Made by a program: the position numbers and the translations under genes
Assembly: GCA_015075405.1 (NCBI GenBank)
Contig: JABTUK010000003.1
Span: 1,178,001-1,242,000 of the forward strand
Direction of reading: 5' to 3'
Source of the DNA: Anaerolineales bacterium
GTDB taxonomy: Bacteria; Chloroflexota; Anaerolineae; 4572-78; J111
Length of the DNA: 64,000 bases
Notes under the pieces: model-generated
What the model was told of the DNA's origin: nothing
Database searches by the model: none
What the model saw: only the letters and a program-made list of their open reading frames with translations
In this document: piece after piece, positions 23,727 to 31,611 of the stretch
How positions within the stretch are numbered: position 1 is the first letter of the stretch
Layout of the letters: the number at the start of each line of letters is the position of its first letter

Positions 23727-25460
23727 CTACCCTTCCACCTCCGGCGCTTCCGGTGCGACCCTTAACGTGGACTCATTGCGATATGTGACCAGGCCGGGGG
23801 CAGCGCCTTTGATAGCCCGGACGTATTTCTTGATGGTCACATCCACCTCGACGCTGGTATCGTTGCGGGCGCGGGAGTAATAGGCGGCGACGGCAGCGGC
23901 CCAAAACACATCTTCTTCGCTGGGCAAACCCTGGGCGGTGGGGATGACGACATGCGCGCCGGGGATGTGGCGGGCGTGCAGCCACAGGTCGTCGGCGCCG
24001 GCGCGGTTGAAGGTGAGGTGGGCATTTTGCAAAGCGTTTTTGCCCACCCAAACCGTCGCGCCGCCGGGAGCGGTCAGGCGCAGGTAGCGGGTGGCGCTCT
24101 TTTTTTGCTGCGCTTTTTCGCGCCGGGTCAAGGGGCGAAAACCGGCGGCAGCCAGCTCCTCGGCTACGGCGTCAATCTCCGGGCGGTTTTCGGCCATCAG
24201 CAAATCCTGTTCCAACTGCTCCAGGTAACGCTCGTCCAGGCTTATTTTTTCCAGTTGGGCCGGAATCTCGTCGGCGGCGCGGAGGGCCTTGCGGTAGCGA
24301 CTAAAGTAATCCTGGGCATTTTCGCTGGCGGAGAGGGCCGGATCGAGGCTGATGTTGAGGGGCTGGTCGGCCGGGAAGTTGACAGTCAGCTCTTTTTGGC
24401 CCGGCTTGATCTGGTAGGCAAAAGCCAGAATCGCTTCGCCCTTTTCCTTCAAAGCCACCGGATTAGCCTGGGCCTCGGCATCTTCGGCCAGACGTTCCCG
24501 GCGGCGGGCCAGCTTTTGGCGCGTCTCATTGATGGCCTGGAGGAGTGGCGCTTTGGCGGCGGCATAGCCGGAAGCTGCCTCGGTGAAGTAAATCTCCACC
24601 GCCGCCGAGAGGGTTTCGAGGGGTTGGGTGCGCGGCAGATGCTGCAGCGGATAAGGCGCAAATGCAAGCGGTATATCCTCCTCATCAAGGGCCAGGGTGG
24701 GCTGCCACGCTTCCCGCTCAAGCTGTTCAAAAAGGTGGCGGAACGAAGTCAACAGTGGGGTCAAGGTGGTGAGCTGCTCAACTTTGGTTTCGGTATTGCC
24801 TGTAGCCCGGTAAACAATCTCGCGGGCCAGCAGCGGGCTGACGCCGCTGACGGTTTCGGTCAGCAGGCGGGTCAGGCTTAATTGGGGCGAAGCTTCGGCC
24901 AATTCCTGGCGCAGCGTCAATTCGGTCAGTTCGGGGGGAGTTAATTTGAGCTGGGGCGGTGGGGGTTCGTAAAGGTGGCCGGGGAGGAGAAGACGAGCAG
25001 GGGAGCGGGGGGGCAGGGGAGCAGAGGAGGTTAATTTGGTGAGGCGGGCCACGCCCAAGATGGTCTGGTCTAAATCCAGCAGGATAAGGTTGCTGCGGGT
25101 GCCCAACAGTTCGACGGCCAGAAGGGTCGAGCCAACCGGGCCGACGAAACTGAAGAAGAGCAGGCGTTCGTAGGCCGGCTGGTCAATGGCGGTGAGGCGA
25201 GCGCTGTGCATATATTTGCGCAAGACCAGCATAAGCGGCGTCTCATTGCCCGTGCCGCGCCGCACTTTCTGGCTGCTCAAATGTACCCGAGTCGCCTGGG
25301 GTTCGGCAGAAACAATCAAGTAATGCCGGACCGGATGGACATAAATTTCAAGGCCATAGGTGAGCGAGTTGGTCTGGGTGACACGCTGGACTCGTCCACC
25401 CAGGAGTGTTTGGCGCAGTTCAGTGGCCATAGCGGCCGTAGAAAATGTATCAAAAGTCAT
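23727..25460 (-). CDS. rqcH: NFACT family protein RqcH (Rqc2 homologue)
   Basis: A 577-residue protein with the NFACT-N domain (TFDTFSTAAMATELRQTLLGGRVQRV at the start; residues to about 220), a helix-hairpin and coiled-coil middle (FSRYRKALRAADEIPAQLEKI near 385) and an NFACT-R domain (ATVWVGKNALQNAHLTFNRA, DDLWLHARHIPGAHVVIP near 490). In bacteria RqcH recruits Ala-tRNA to stalled 50S subunits and adds C-terminal alanine tails to nascent chains, marking them for degradation. It was formerly annotated as fibronectin-binding protein A. Length and order are normal. It stands alone between a small two-gene unit and a two-component operon. Confidence 0.9.
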   Translation of the reverse strand: MTFDTFSTAAMATELRQTLLGGRVQRVTQTNSLTYGLEIYVHPVRHYLIVSAEPQATRVHLSSQKVRRGTGNETPLMLVLRKYMHSARLTAIDQPAYERLLFFSFVGPVGSTLLAVELLGTRSNLILLDLDQTILGVARLTKLTSSAPLPPRSPARLLLPGHLYEPPPPQLKLTPPELTELTLRQELAEASPQLSLTRLLTETVSGVSPLLAREIVYRATGNTETKVEQLTTLTPLLTSFRHLFEQLEREAWQPTLALDEEDIPLAFAPYPLQHLPRTQPLETLSAAVEIYFTEAASGYAAAKAPLLQAINETRQKLARRRERLAEDAEAQANPVALKEKGEAILAFAYQIKPGQKELTVNFPADQPLNISLDPALSASENAQDYFSRYRKALRAADEIPAQLEKISLDERYLEQLEQDLLMAENRPEIDAVAEELAAAGFRPLTRREKAQQKKSATRYLRLTAPGGATVWVGKNALQNAHLTFNRAGADDLWLHARHIPGAHVVIPTAQGLPSEEDVFWAAAVAAYYSRARNDTSVEVDVTIKKYVRAIKGAAPGLVTYRNESTLRVAPEAPEVEG

Positions 25461-25498
25461 AAGCGTTATAACGTTTAACGTTTGAACGTTAAAACGAG
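25461..25498. repeat. AACGTTT-type heptad repeat
   Basis: TAACGTTTAACGTTTGAACGTT units with an inverted sense, in the 40-bp gap between the histidine kinase stop and the RqcH start. Confidence 0.6.
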
Positions 25499-25499
25499 G

Positions 25500-26621
25500 T
25501 TAACCTAACCGCAGGGTAAAATGGATGGTCGTCCCCTGGCCGGGCACGCCTTCACTCTGTACCGAAATTTGGCCGCCGTGGGCGACCACCAAATTTTTGG
25601 CGATGGCCAGACCCAACCCCGTCCCATGGGAATTGCCCGCTTTGTAAAAGCGATCAAAGATATGGGGCAAATTCGCAGCCGGAATCCCCACGCCGGTATC
25701 GCTGACCAAGACGGCGACCTGCTGCTCAGCCGGATTGAACTGCGCCGCCACCTCTACTTTGCCGCCGGCCGGGGTATGGCGCAGGGCATTGGCAATCAGG
25801 TTAGCCAAAACCTCCCGAATACGAACCGGATCAATCTCTAGCAGAGGCACATCCTCGGCTACAGCCACACTTAAGGCTACGCCCGCAGCCTGGGCCTGGG
25901 CGCGAAAGGAGGCTGCGGTTTCAGCGGCCAGAACGCCCAAATCGGTTGGCTCGCAGTGAAGTTGAAGCGCGCCGCTTTCGGCCAGGGAGAGCGTCCGCAA
26001 ATCGTCAATCAGGCGGGCCAGCACGCGGGTATCTTCGAGAATCAGCCCCAGATGGGCGTCGTCGCGGGGATAGACGCCATCGAGCAGCCCTTCCAGGTTG
26101 CCCTGAATGACCGTGAGCGGCGTGCGCAGTTCGTGGGTCACATCGGCCAGCAAATTACGGCGCTGGGTTTCATTCAATTGCAGACGCTCGGTCATCGCAT
26201 TAAAAGCCCGGCTCAGGGCACGGACTTCCCTGGGGCCGTATTCGGCCACGCGGGTCGAGTAGTCGCCCGCTTCCACCCGTCCCACTGCTTCCATCAACTC
26301 GCCCACCGGCGTGGTAAAGCGCCGCAGCAGCCGCCCGACCAGCATGAGTAACAGGAAACCCACCAGAAAAACCCCGCAAAAGAAGAAGGGCGGCGGGCCA
26401 TCATATTGAAAGTTGGGTTTGCCTGAGCTGATAAGGGTAAACCAGGAGGTCAGCGCCCCCACCCCGGCTGCAATCAGGGCCAAAATCACCAGCAGCCCCA
26501 GGACACGCCAGAAGAAAAAACGGCGCATTTTGGACCAGTGCGGCGAATGCTGGGGCGGCCATGGTTCATCGTCGGGCCACCAGGGCGGGCGGCGACGGGG
26601 GTGAAAGTGGGGTGGTTTCAT
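25500..26621 (-). CDS. Sensor histidine kinase (HAMP, HisKA, HATPase)
   Basis: A 373-residue membrane kinase. Two membrane segments (FFFWRVLGLLVILALIAAGV near residue 40; FFFCGVFLVGFLLLMLVG near 80) enclose only a short outer loop. HAMP (RRFTTPVGELMEAVGRVEAGDYS), a DHp domain with phospho-acceptor His in LLADVTHELRTPL and an ATPase domain with N box (LANLIANALRHTP), DTGVGIP and HGTGLGLAIAKN follow. The very short sensor loop suggests membrane or intracellular sensing. It starts directly after the stop of the response regulator gene, with no intergenic base, so the two are one system. Confidence 0.9.
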   Translation of the reverse strand: MKPPHFHPRRRPPWWPDDEPWPPQHSPHWSKMRRFFFWRVLGLLVILALIAAGVGALTSWFTLISSGKPNFQYDGPPPFFFCGVFLVGFLLLMLVGRLLRRFTTPVGELMEAVGRVEAGDYSTRVAEYGPREVRALSRAFNAMTERLQLNETQRRNLLADVTHELRTPLTVIQGNLEGLLDGVYPRDDAHLGLILEDTRVLARLIDDLRTLSLAESGALQLHCEPTDLGVLAAETAASFRAQAQAAGVALSVAVAEDVPLLEIDPVRIREVLANLIANALRHTPAGGKVEVAAQFNPAEQQVAVLVSDTGVGIPAANLPHIFDRFYKAGNSHGTGLGLAIAKNLVVAHGGQISVQSEGVPGQGTTIHFTLRLG

Positions 26622-27302
26622 CTACTCATCTGCAAATTTATACCCAACGCCGTAGACTGTCAACACGTAGCGCGGTTCGCGCGGGTCAGGCTCCAGCTTG
26701 CGGCGAATATTTTTGATGTGGGCATCAATGGCCCGCTCGTACGACTCAAAGGCAACGCCATGCACGGCGTCGAGCAGTTGGGAACGGGTGAAGATACGCC
26801 CCGGCTGACGAGCCAACGCGGCCAGCAGTTCAAATTCGGTCGGGGTCAACTCGATAGGCTGCTCGCCCAATGTCACCCGCATCCGGGGTACGTCGAGGGT
26901 GACTTCGCCCAGGCGAATCAATTCCTCCGCCGCCGGAGTTGTTTCGGCTCGACGCAGCACCGCCCGGACGCGAGCGACCAGTTCTTTGGGACTGAACGGT
27001 TTGGTCAGGTAATCGTCCGCGCCCAATTCCAGGCCGACCAATTTATCCGACTCTTCGCCGCGGGCAGTCAGCATGATAATTGGCACATTTGACTCTTTAC
27101 GCAGGGCGCGGGTCACATCGAGGCCATCCATGTCGGGCAAGCCCAAATCTAAAACAATCAAATTGGGTTTCTCGGTGCGCACGACCGCCAAAGCGGTTTT
27201 GCCGGCGCCGGCGGTCAACACCGTAAAGCCGGCATATTGCAGATAGTCACGCGCCAGTTGCAGGATTTTACTTTCATCGTCAACAACCAGAATAGTTTTC
27301 AT
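26622..27302 (-). CDS. OmpR/PhoB-type response regulator
   Basis: About 226 residues: a receiver domain (TILVVDDESKILQLARDYL; phospho-Asp in LIVLDLGLPDMDG; Lys in LTKPFSPKELVARVRAVLRR) and a winged-helix DNA-binding domain (LTPTEFELLAALARQPGRIFTRSQLL, IDAHIKNIRRKLEPDP, VYGVGYKF). It controls transcription in response to the kinase encoded next. Start chosen at ATG 27302, where the receiver begins; the 29 upstream codons lie in the next gene in another frame and are not family sequence. Confidence 0.92.
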   Translation of the reverse strand: MKTILVVDDESKILQLARDYLQYAGFTVLTAGAGKTALAVVRTEKPNLIVLDLGLPDMDGLDVTRALRKESNVPIIMLTARGEESDKLVGLELGADDYLTKPFSPKELVARVRAVLRRAETTPAAEELIRLGEVTLDVPRMRVTLGEQPIELTPTEFELLAALARQPGRIFTRSQLLDAVHGVAFESYERAIDAHIKNIRRKLEPDPREPRYVLTVYGVGYKFADE

Positions 27303-27327
27303 CTCTCTGATTACCAGGAAATTGGTC

Positions 27328-27777
27328 TTACACCCAGCGCCTGACCCGCTGCTGATAACCCCGCCAGCGTTGGCCAAATTTCCGCTCAAGCCACTGCTCC
27401 TCTGGTCGGATAAAATTTCTTTCGATTAAAATTATGAAGACAAGTATAACAGCATAAGGCATCAATGAGCCAAGCAAAGTTGCTATACCTGTCAGCACCA
27501 GGACAAAGCCCAGATACATGGGGTTCCGGCTCACCTGGTACAAGCCGTCTGTCACCAGAACCGTTGACTCCTCAAACGGTTTGATGGTGGTTTTTGCCTG
27601 CTGAAAGGCACTGCTGGCGATTATGTTTATAACCACGCCCAACCCTAACGGAATAATGCCCACCAGATTCCAGGGAGCAGAAACTACATTCAGCAATGGC
27701 AGCACCCAATGGAGGCCGACCATGATTATTATAGCACTTAAAAGGTAAGTTGGGGGAAATATTTTAGGGTTGTTCAT
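27328..27777 (-). CDS. Isoprenylcysteine methyltransferase-like membrane protein
   Basis: About 149 residues with four or so membrane segments and the conserved block GLYQVSRNPMYLGFVLVLTG (RNPxY) followed by RPEEQWLERKFGQRWRGYQQRVRRW at the C-terminus. This matches the ICMT/PEMT-like methyltransferase family, which uses S-adenosylmethionine at the membrane; bacterial substrates are mostly unknown. Start at ATG 27777, since the upstream frame overlaps the next gene. It sits in the operon small membrane protein - methyltransferase - regulator - kinase. Confidence 0.8.
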   Translation of the reverse strand: MNNPKIFPPTYLLSAIIIMVGLHWVLPLLNVVSAPWNLVGIIPLGLGVVINIIASSAFQQAKTTIKPFEESTVLVTDGLYQVSRNPMYLGFVLVLTGIATLLGSLMPYAVILVFIILIERNFIRPEEQWLERKFGQRWRGYQQRVRRWV

Positions 27778-27845
27778 CAGATTTGCCCACGATTCAATAT
27801 CATAAGTGACTCTGGCACAATAATCTGTACCAGGGTCATCAGCCT

Positions 27846-28259
27846 TTAACTGCCGGTTGACGGAGGCGAAGTTTGCTCTGTGCCCTGACTGTGAGCCTGG
27901 CGGTGCCACTCGTCAAACATGGGTGGGACGCCTCTACTGTGATAATCGTGCCGCCAGCCGCGTCCCCAGCCCCACGGGCCACCCCACCACAGCCCGCGAA
28001 ATAGGGCAAAGATGAGGAAGAGGAACAGCAGCGGCCCAAAGCAGCCTAAGAACCCAAAGCCAAAGGGCCGGTGAAACAAGAAGGGGCCGCCGTAATAGGG
28101 ATACATCCTGCCCTCCGCTCCGGGCGGGAGGTCGGTCAGCTTGCCGCTTTCAATCAGGCCCTGGGCCACGCCGGCGTTGTAACTATACACGCCGATACTG
28201 ACCGCGCCAGCCATCAAAACCAACGCCAACAAAACACCGAACACAATTCTCCTGTTCAT
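27846..28259 (-). CDS. Small membrane protein with Gly/Trp-rich tail
   Basis: A 137-residue protein, not assigned to a named family. One N-terminal membrane segment (IVFGVLLALVLMAGAVSIGVYSYNAG), an outer loop with MYPYYGGPFLFHRPFG, a second hydrophobic segment (CFGPLLFLFLIFALFRGLWW) and a Gly/Trp/Arg-rich tail. Such proteins are frequently seen with two-component systems, as here, and may modify signal input. GGAG precedes the ATG. It is the first gene of the operon; a MITE-like element lies just upstream. Confidence 0.65.
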   Translation of the reverse strand: MNRRIVFGVLLALVLMAGAVSIGVYSYNAGVAQGLIESGKLTDLPPGAEGRMYPYYGGPFLFHRPFGFGFLGCFGPLLFLFLIFALFRGLWWGGPWGWGRGWRHDYHSRGVPPMFDEWHRQAHSQGTEQTSPPSTGS

Positions 28260-28299
28260 TTTTGTTACTCCTTTCGTGAGTGATCGTGATTAACAAGTT

Positions 28300-28398
28300 T
28301 CAGTAGATCCAATTTTCCGAGGACGCGAAGCGGGCACGCCCACGTGCCGAACACCGCCGCACGTGGGCGTGCTGGCTCCTCAAATTTGGATCCACTGA
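28300..28398. mobile_element. MITE-like palindromic element, copy C
   Basis: Ends TCAGTAGATCC / GGATCCACTGA with CGGGCACGCCCACGTG inside, flanked by GTT on both sides (28297-28299, 28399-28401). Differs from the copy at 60363-60460 only by one inserted C, a sign of recent movement. It sits 41 nt upstream of the two-component operon. Confidence 0.85.
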
Positions 28399-28471
28399 GT
28401 TTATGAACAGGAGTATAGAAGCGGATTGTGAACAGAGTGTGAAGGGGCAATGAAGGCTTTACGGAGAAAAG

Positions 28472-29503
28472 TTAAAAGAGCGCCAACTTGGCTGCCAGGG
28501 TTTCAGCCGTGTCGTTGCCGCGCATACGCAGACGTTTGAGTTCAAAGCGGCTGTTGAAGGACTGCTCGACGCCCCATTGGGTAGTCACTGCGCCCCAAAA
28601 ATTGGCCGACTCCAGCACTTTGATGGTCAAGCCATCGTAGCGCCCGGACGGATAGCAGAAGAAGCGCACCGGCTCGCCGATTCGTTCCTCGATGGCCTCT
28701 TTGGAGCCGAGGATTTCGTACACCAAAAAGTCAACATCCCGCCCGCTCAAATCGGAGTGGCGGTAGCTATGCGAACCAAACTCCATGCCGGCCTGGTGCA
28801 TTTCTTTGACCATATCCCAGGAGAGGTAATCTACATTGTTCTCGTCAATGGGCTGGGTAAAAACAAAGAAGGTGGCGGTGTAATCATATTTACGCAGCAG
28901 CGGAAACGCATTTTCGTAGTGGTCACGATAGCCATCGTCAAAGGTGATAATAATGGGCTTGGGGGGGAGCGTCGCCTCCTGGCTGAGGGCGTAGGATAGC
29001 TCCTCCAGCGATATCGTTTCATAACCGGCCTGGCGCAAATAGGCCAGATGCGCTTCGAACAAGTCGGGCGTGACCGATAAATCCTGGCGAATCACATTGG
29101 CCCCGGCCGGAGGGACGGAAAGATAATGGTACATCAAGATGGGTACTTGCAGGGCAAAGCCTTTGGCCGTGGGCGTCGGCTGGGGGGTAGGGGTATGGGT
29201 GCTGGTCGGCGTGGCCGAAGGTAAAGGCGTTGCGGTAGGGCTGAGGGTCCCGGTAGGCGTTTCGGTGGGGGTAGGGGTACGGGTCGGGCTGGGGGTAAAA
29301 GTTGACGTAGGCGAAGACGTGGGCAGTGGGGTAACGGTAAAGGTGGGGCGGCGGGTGAGGGTAGGAGAGGCCGCCAGACGAGCAGAATTGGCGCCTTGCT
29401 CATCTCCGGCCACAAAGCCGAGACCCATTTGAAGCCCCACCACTGCAAATAACAGCGGAGCAATAAACCAATAACGGGCCAAAGCCCGTACTTTTGACTT
29501 CAA
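28472..29503 (-). CDS. Polysaccharide deacetylase (NodB homology), exported
   Basis: A 343-residue protein from TTG at 29503 (AAGGAAA upstream). An N-terminal membrane segment (YWFIAPLLFAVVGLQMGLGF) and a long Thr/Ser/Pro linker lead to the NodB domain: PILMYHYLSVPPAG, IIITFDDGYRDHYENAFPLL (metal-binding Asp pair), FGSHSYRHSDLSG (HSxxH), then RFFCYPSGRYD. The catalytic metal-binding residues are present. Such enzymes remove N- or O-acetyl groups from cell-wall or extracellular polysaccharide. Single gene. Confidence 0.88.
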   Translation of the reverse strand: MKSKVRALARYWFIAPLLFAVVGLQMGLGFVAGDEQGANSARLAASPTLTRRPTFTVTPLPTSSPTSTFTPSPTRTPTPTETPTGTLSPTATPLPSATPTSTHTPTPQPTPTAKGFALQVPILMYHYLSVPPAGANVIRQDLSVTPDLFEAHLAYLRQAGYETISLEELSYALSQEATLPPKPIIITFDDGYRDHYENAFPLLRKYDYTATFFVFTQPIDENNVDYLSWDMVKEMHQAGMEFGSHSYRHSDLSGRDVDFLVYEILGSKEAIEERIGEPVRFFCYPSGRYDGLTIKVLESANFWGAVTTQWGVEQSFNSRFELKRLRMRGNDTAETLAAKLALF

Positions 29504-29601
29504 AAGAATTTTCCTTACCAGTCGTGCAAATTGAGATCAAAGCTTGAGTATACGTGGGGTCATCATGGTTGTCAAAGTAAGACTAAAGCTAAACCTATGC
29601 T

Positions 29602-29629
29602 TTGAAATTGGAGGTCTTGAGTTTATAAT
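29602..29629 (+). promoter_or_regulatory. Promoter of the BrnT/BrnA-type pair
   Basis: TTGAAA (29602-29607) and TATAAT (29624-29629) separated by 16 nt, about 48 nt upstream of the first start codon; both hexamers are close to sigma-70 consensus. Confidence 0.6.
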
Positions 29630-29677
29630 TAGCTTTATAGACAAAATCTTGCCCAAATTCGGTTAGCCGGGGCTAAA

Positions 29678-29947
29678 ATGAGCCAGTATCGGTTTTGGTG
29701 GGATGAAACGAATATCGAGCATATCGCTAATCACGGCGTAGAGCCTTATGAAGCGGAAGAAGTCATTGACGATGATCCATTTATCACAAAAGTAGGCGAA
29801 GGCAAATATGTAGCTTACGGTCAAACGGATGCTGGACGTTACCTGTTGGTTGTATTTGCTCGCAAGTCGGAGCAGAGATTACGTATAATTACAGCTCGTG
29901 ATATGACGGTTGCGGAAAGAAAAAGGATCAAACGTAGAGGGAAATAA
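29678..29947 (+). CDS. BrnT-type toxin (type II toxin-antitoxin)
   Basis: An 89-residue protein. FWWDETNIEHIANHGVEPYEAEEVIDD, then AYGQTDAGRYLLVVFARK, and RLRIITARDMTVAERKRIKRR match the BrnT (DUF497) ribonuclease fold; the WDE--N---HGV start, GQT-GRYL and ITARDMT motifs are the family's landmarks. BrnT is a RelE-like RNase neutralised by an RHH-type BrnA antitoxin. The antitoxin gene follows after one base. The pair is preceded by a good promoter and is likely self-regulated, which is known for the family. Confidence 0.8.
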   Translation: MSQYRFWWDETNIEHIANHGVEPYEAEEVIDDDPFITKVGEGKYVAYGQTDAGRYLLVVFARKSEQRLRIITARDMTVAERKRIKRRGK

Positions 29948-29948
29948 A

Positions 29949-30230
29949 ATGCCAAAACTACCAGACTTTAACGATGATGACGAATTAGCAACCTGGTTTG
30001 ATACGCACGACAGCGCGTCTTACATAGATGATATGAAAGAAGCTGAGGAAAAATTTGAGGTTATTCGTACCACCTTTGTGACCAGGCCGGTGGATGTGCG
30101 CCTGCGTTCCGATTATTTAGAGGCTATTCAAGAGGTGGCCGAACGCAAAGGTGTACCTTATCAAATTTTGGTGCAAACCTGGCTATTAGAAAAGTTAACC
30201 CAAGAAGCACCCGATTTGGTTCCCCAGTAG
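29949..30230 (+). CDS. BrnA/CopG-type antitoxin
   Basis: A 93-residue protein. The segment FNDDDELATWFDTHDSASYIDD matches the CopG antitoxin family (FxxxxxxxxWDTHD pattern), and VDVRLRSDYLEAIQEVAERKGVPYQILVQTWLLEKL is a ribbon-helix-helix DNA-binding tail. It should bind the BrnT-type toxin and repress the operon. ATG at 29949 comes one base after the toxin stop; an upstream frame inside the toxin gene is not used. Confidence 0.8.
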   Translation: MPKLPDFNDDDELATWFDTHDSASYIDDMKEAEEKFEVIRTTFVTRPVDVRLRSDYLEAIQEVAERKGVPYQILVQTWLLEKLTQEAPDLVPQ

Positions 30231-30241
30231 TTCCTCACCCT

Positions 30242-30475
30242 TCACACCTCGTCAAAATCCACCAATTCCCCGGAAGGGGTCAGCGTTTTGATCCGCAGTT
30301 CGGCGCTGTCGAGCTGCTGGTTGCAGTAGTGAGCCAGGGCCATGCCGCGCTGGTAAAGGGTTAGGGCCTCTTCCAGGGGTAAATTGCCGGCTTCGAGTTT
30401 CTGCACCGTTTCTTCCAATTCCTGATAGGCTTGTTCAAAACTCAATGTGTCGAGCGCGGGTAGGTTGTTGTTCAT
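30242..30475 (-). CDS. xseB: Exodeoxyribonuclease VII small subunit
   Basis: A 77-residue XseB homologue with the signature LSFEQAYQELEETVQKLEAGNLPLEEALTLYQRG; together with XseA it degrades single-stranded DNA in repair. Usually xseB directly follows xseA; here an epimerase gene (30571-31533) lies between the two subunits, all on the minus strand. Confidence 0.92.
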   Translation of the reverse strand: MNNNLPALDTLSFEQAYQELEETVQKLEAGNLPLEEALTLYQRGMALAHYCNQQLDSAELRIKTLTPSGELVDFDEV

Positions 30476-30519
30476 GGCATTATCCTACTATAAAGTTGAT
30501 AGGATGACCGGAGACCGAC

Positions 30520-30567
30520 CCCCTCCCTACCCTCCCCCTCAGAGGGGGAGGGTTTGGGTGGGGGCGG
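30520..30567. repeat. C/G-rich hairpin repeat
   Basis: CCCTCCCTACCCTCCCCCTC followed by GAGGGGGAGGGTTTGGGTGG, imperfectly inverted. Related in style to the in-frame copy at 22242-22291. It lies between xseB and the epimerase gene. Confidence 0.6.
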
Positions 30568-30570
30568 CGG

Positions 30571-31533
30571 TCAGCGGTCGGTCGTCGGCGGTCGTTTTTC
30601 CCATTCCAGCGACCACTCTACGGCGCGCCTGATCCCCTCGGCAAATGACATCCGGGGTTCGTAGCCGAGGATCGTTTTGGCTTTGGTCAGGTCGGCCACA
30701 TAGAAGTTGATCTCGCCCGGTTGAATTGGCTCCTCAAGAATGGTCGGGGTGACGCCCAGAACAGCACCGATGGTTTCGGCCAGTTGGACCAGCGTGGCCG
30801 GACTGCCGGAACTAAGGTTGAAGGTTTCATTGACCACTTCACCGGCAGCCAACTTTTCGATGCCCAGCATCAGTCCGTTAATGCAGTCATCCACATAGGT
30901 AAAATCAATCACTTTGCTCCGGTCAAAAATCGTCACCGGCTGGCCGCGGCGAATCTGATCCACAAAAATATGCAGCACCCGCGTCATCCGCTCGATGTCG
31001 TTATCATAACGGCCATAGACATTGCTCAGACGAAACACCAGATACTTGAGGTTGTAGCAGTTGGCATAGGCGTAAATCAACATTTCATCGGCCATTTTGT
31101 AGGCGGCATAAGGGCTGAGAATGTGAAAAACATCGGTGGTGTCTTCGCCTACGGTCGGCGGGCTGGGCCGGCCATAAACCTCTCTGGAACTGCTGAAAAT
31201 GATGGGCAAGTTCTGTAGGCGGCAATATTCCAGCACGTGGAAAGTAATGGTGGTATTTTCGTGGGCGCGGCGGGGGTCCTGGACCAATTCATGGACCTTG
31301 GCGTTGGCGGCCAGATGCGCCACCAGGTCAGGCTGAATAAATTGAGGGGCCGCCGCCGCAATCTCGATGGGAGTGGGCATACTCTGGCTTAAATCGGCCT
31401 GGAGGAAAGGAATTTGGTCGGTCCAGGTGTTGGCTCGTTTATCAATGCCTAAAACGGTGTGGCCTTTTTGTTGTAGGGCTAAACACAAATTAGTTCCTAC
31501 CTGCCCGCTGCTGCCGGTGACGAGGATTTTCAA
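30571..31533 (-). CDS. NAD-dependent epimerase/dehydratase
   Basis: A 320-residue extended SDR from TTG at 31533 (GGAGAAAA upstream). ILVTGSSGQVGTNLC (NAD-binding), DLVAHLAANAKVHEL, SSSREVYGRPSPP (catalytic Ser) and YAAYKMADE (YxxxK) are visible. It most likely acts on nucleotide-sugars (UDP-glucose 4-epimerase-like), but the precise sugar cannot be told. It is inserted between the genes for the two exonuclease VII subunits. Its C-terminal residues and stop fall close to the C/G-rich hairpin. Confidence 0.88.
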   Translation of the reverse strand: MKILVTGSSGQVGTNLCLALQQKGHTVLGIDKRANTWTDQIPFLQADLSQSMPTPIEIAAAAPQFIQPDLVAHLAANAKVHELVQDPRRAHENTTITFHVLEYCRLQNLPIIFSSSREVYGRPSPPTVGEDTTDVFHILSPYAAYKMADEMLIYAYANCYNLKYLVFRLSNVYGRYDNDIERMTRVLHIFVDQIRRGQPVTIFDRSKVIDFTYVDDCINGLMLGIEKLAAGEVVNETFNLSSGSPATLVQLAETIGAVLGVTPTILEEPIQPGEINFYVADLTKAKTILGYEPRMSFAEGIRRAVEWSLEWEKRPPTTDR

Positions 31534-31557
31534 GATGATTTTTCTCCAAAACTGCTT

Positions 31558-31611
31558 ATTAGTTAAAAGTTAAAGGTTGAAGGTTGAACGTTGGACATTC
31601 AACGTTCAACG
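31558..31611. repeat. GGTTGAA heptad repeat with inverted copy
   Basis: AAAGGTTGAAGGTTGAACGTT is followed by AACGTTCAAC. It contains the stop codon of xseA and separates xseA from the epimerase gene. Confidence 0.7.

Noticed and set aside
23952..24881. Long plus-strand frame opposite rqcH
   Set aside because: Antisense to conserved NFACT coding sequence; low-complexity composition and no recognisable motif.
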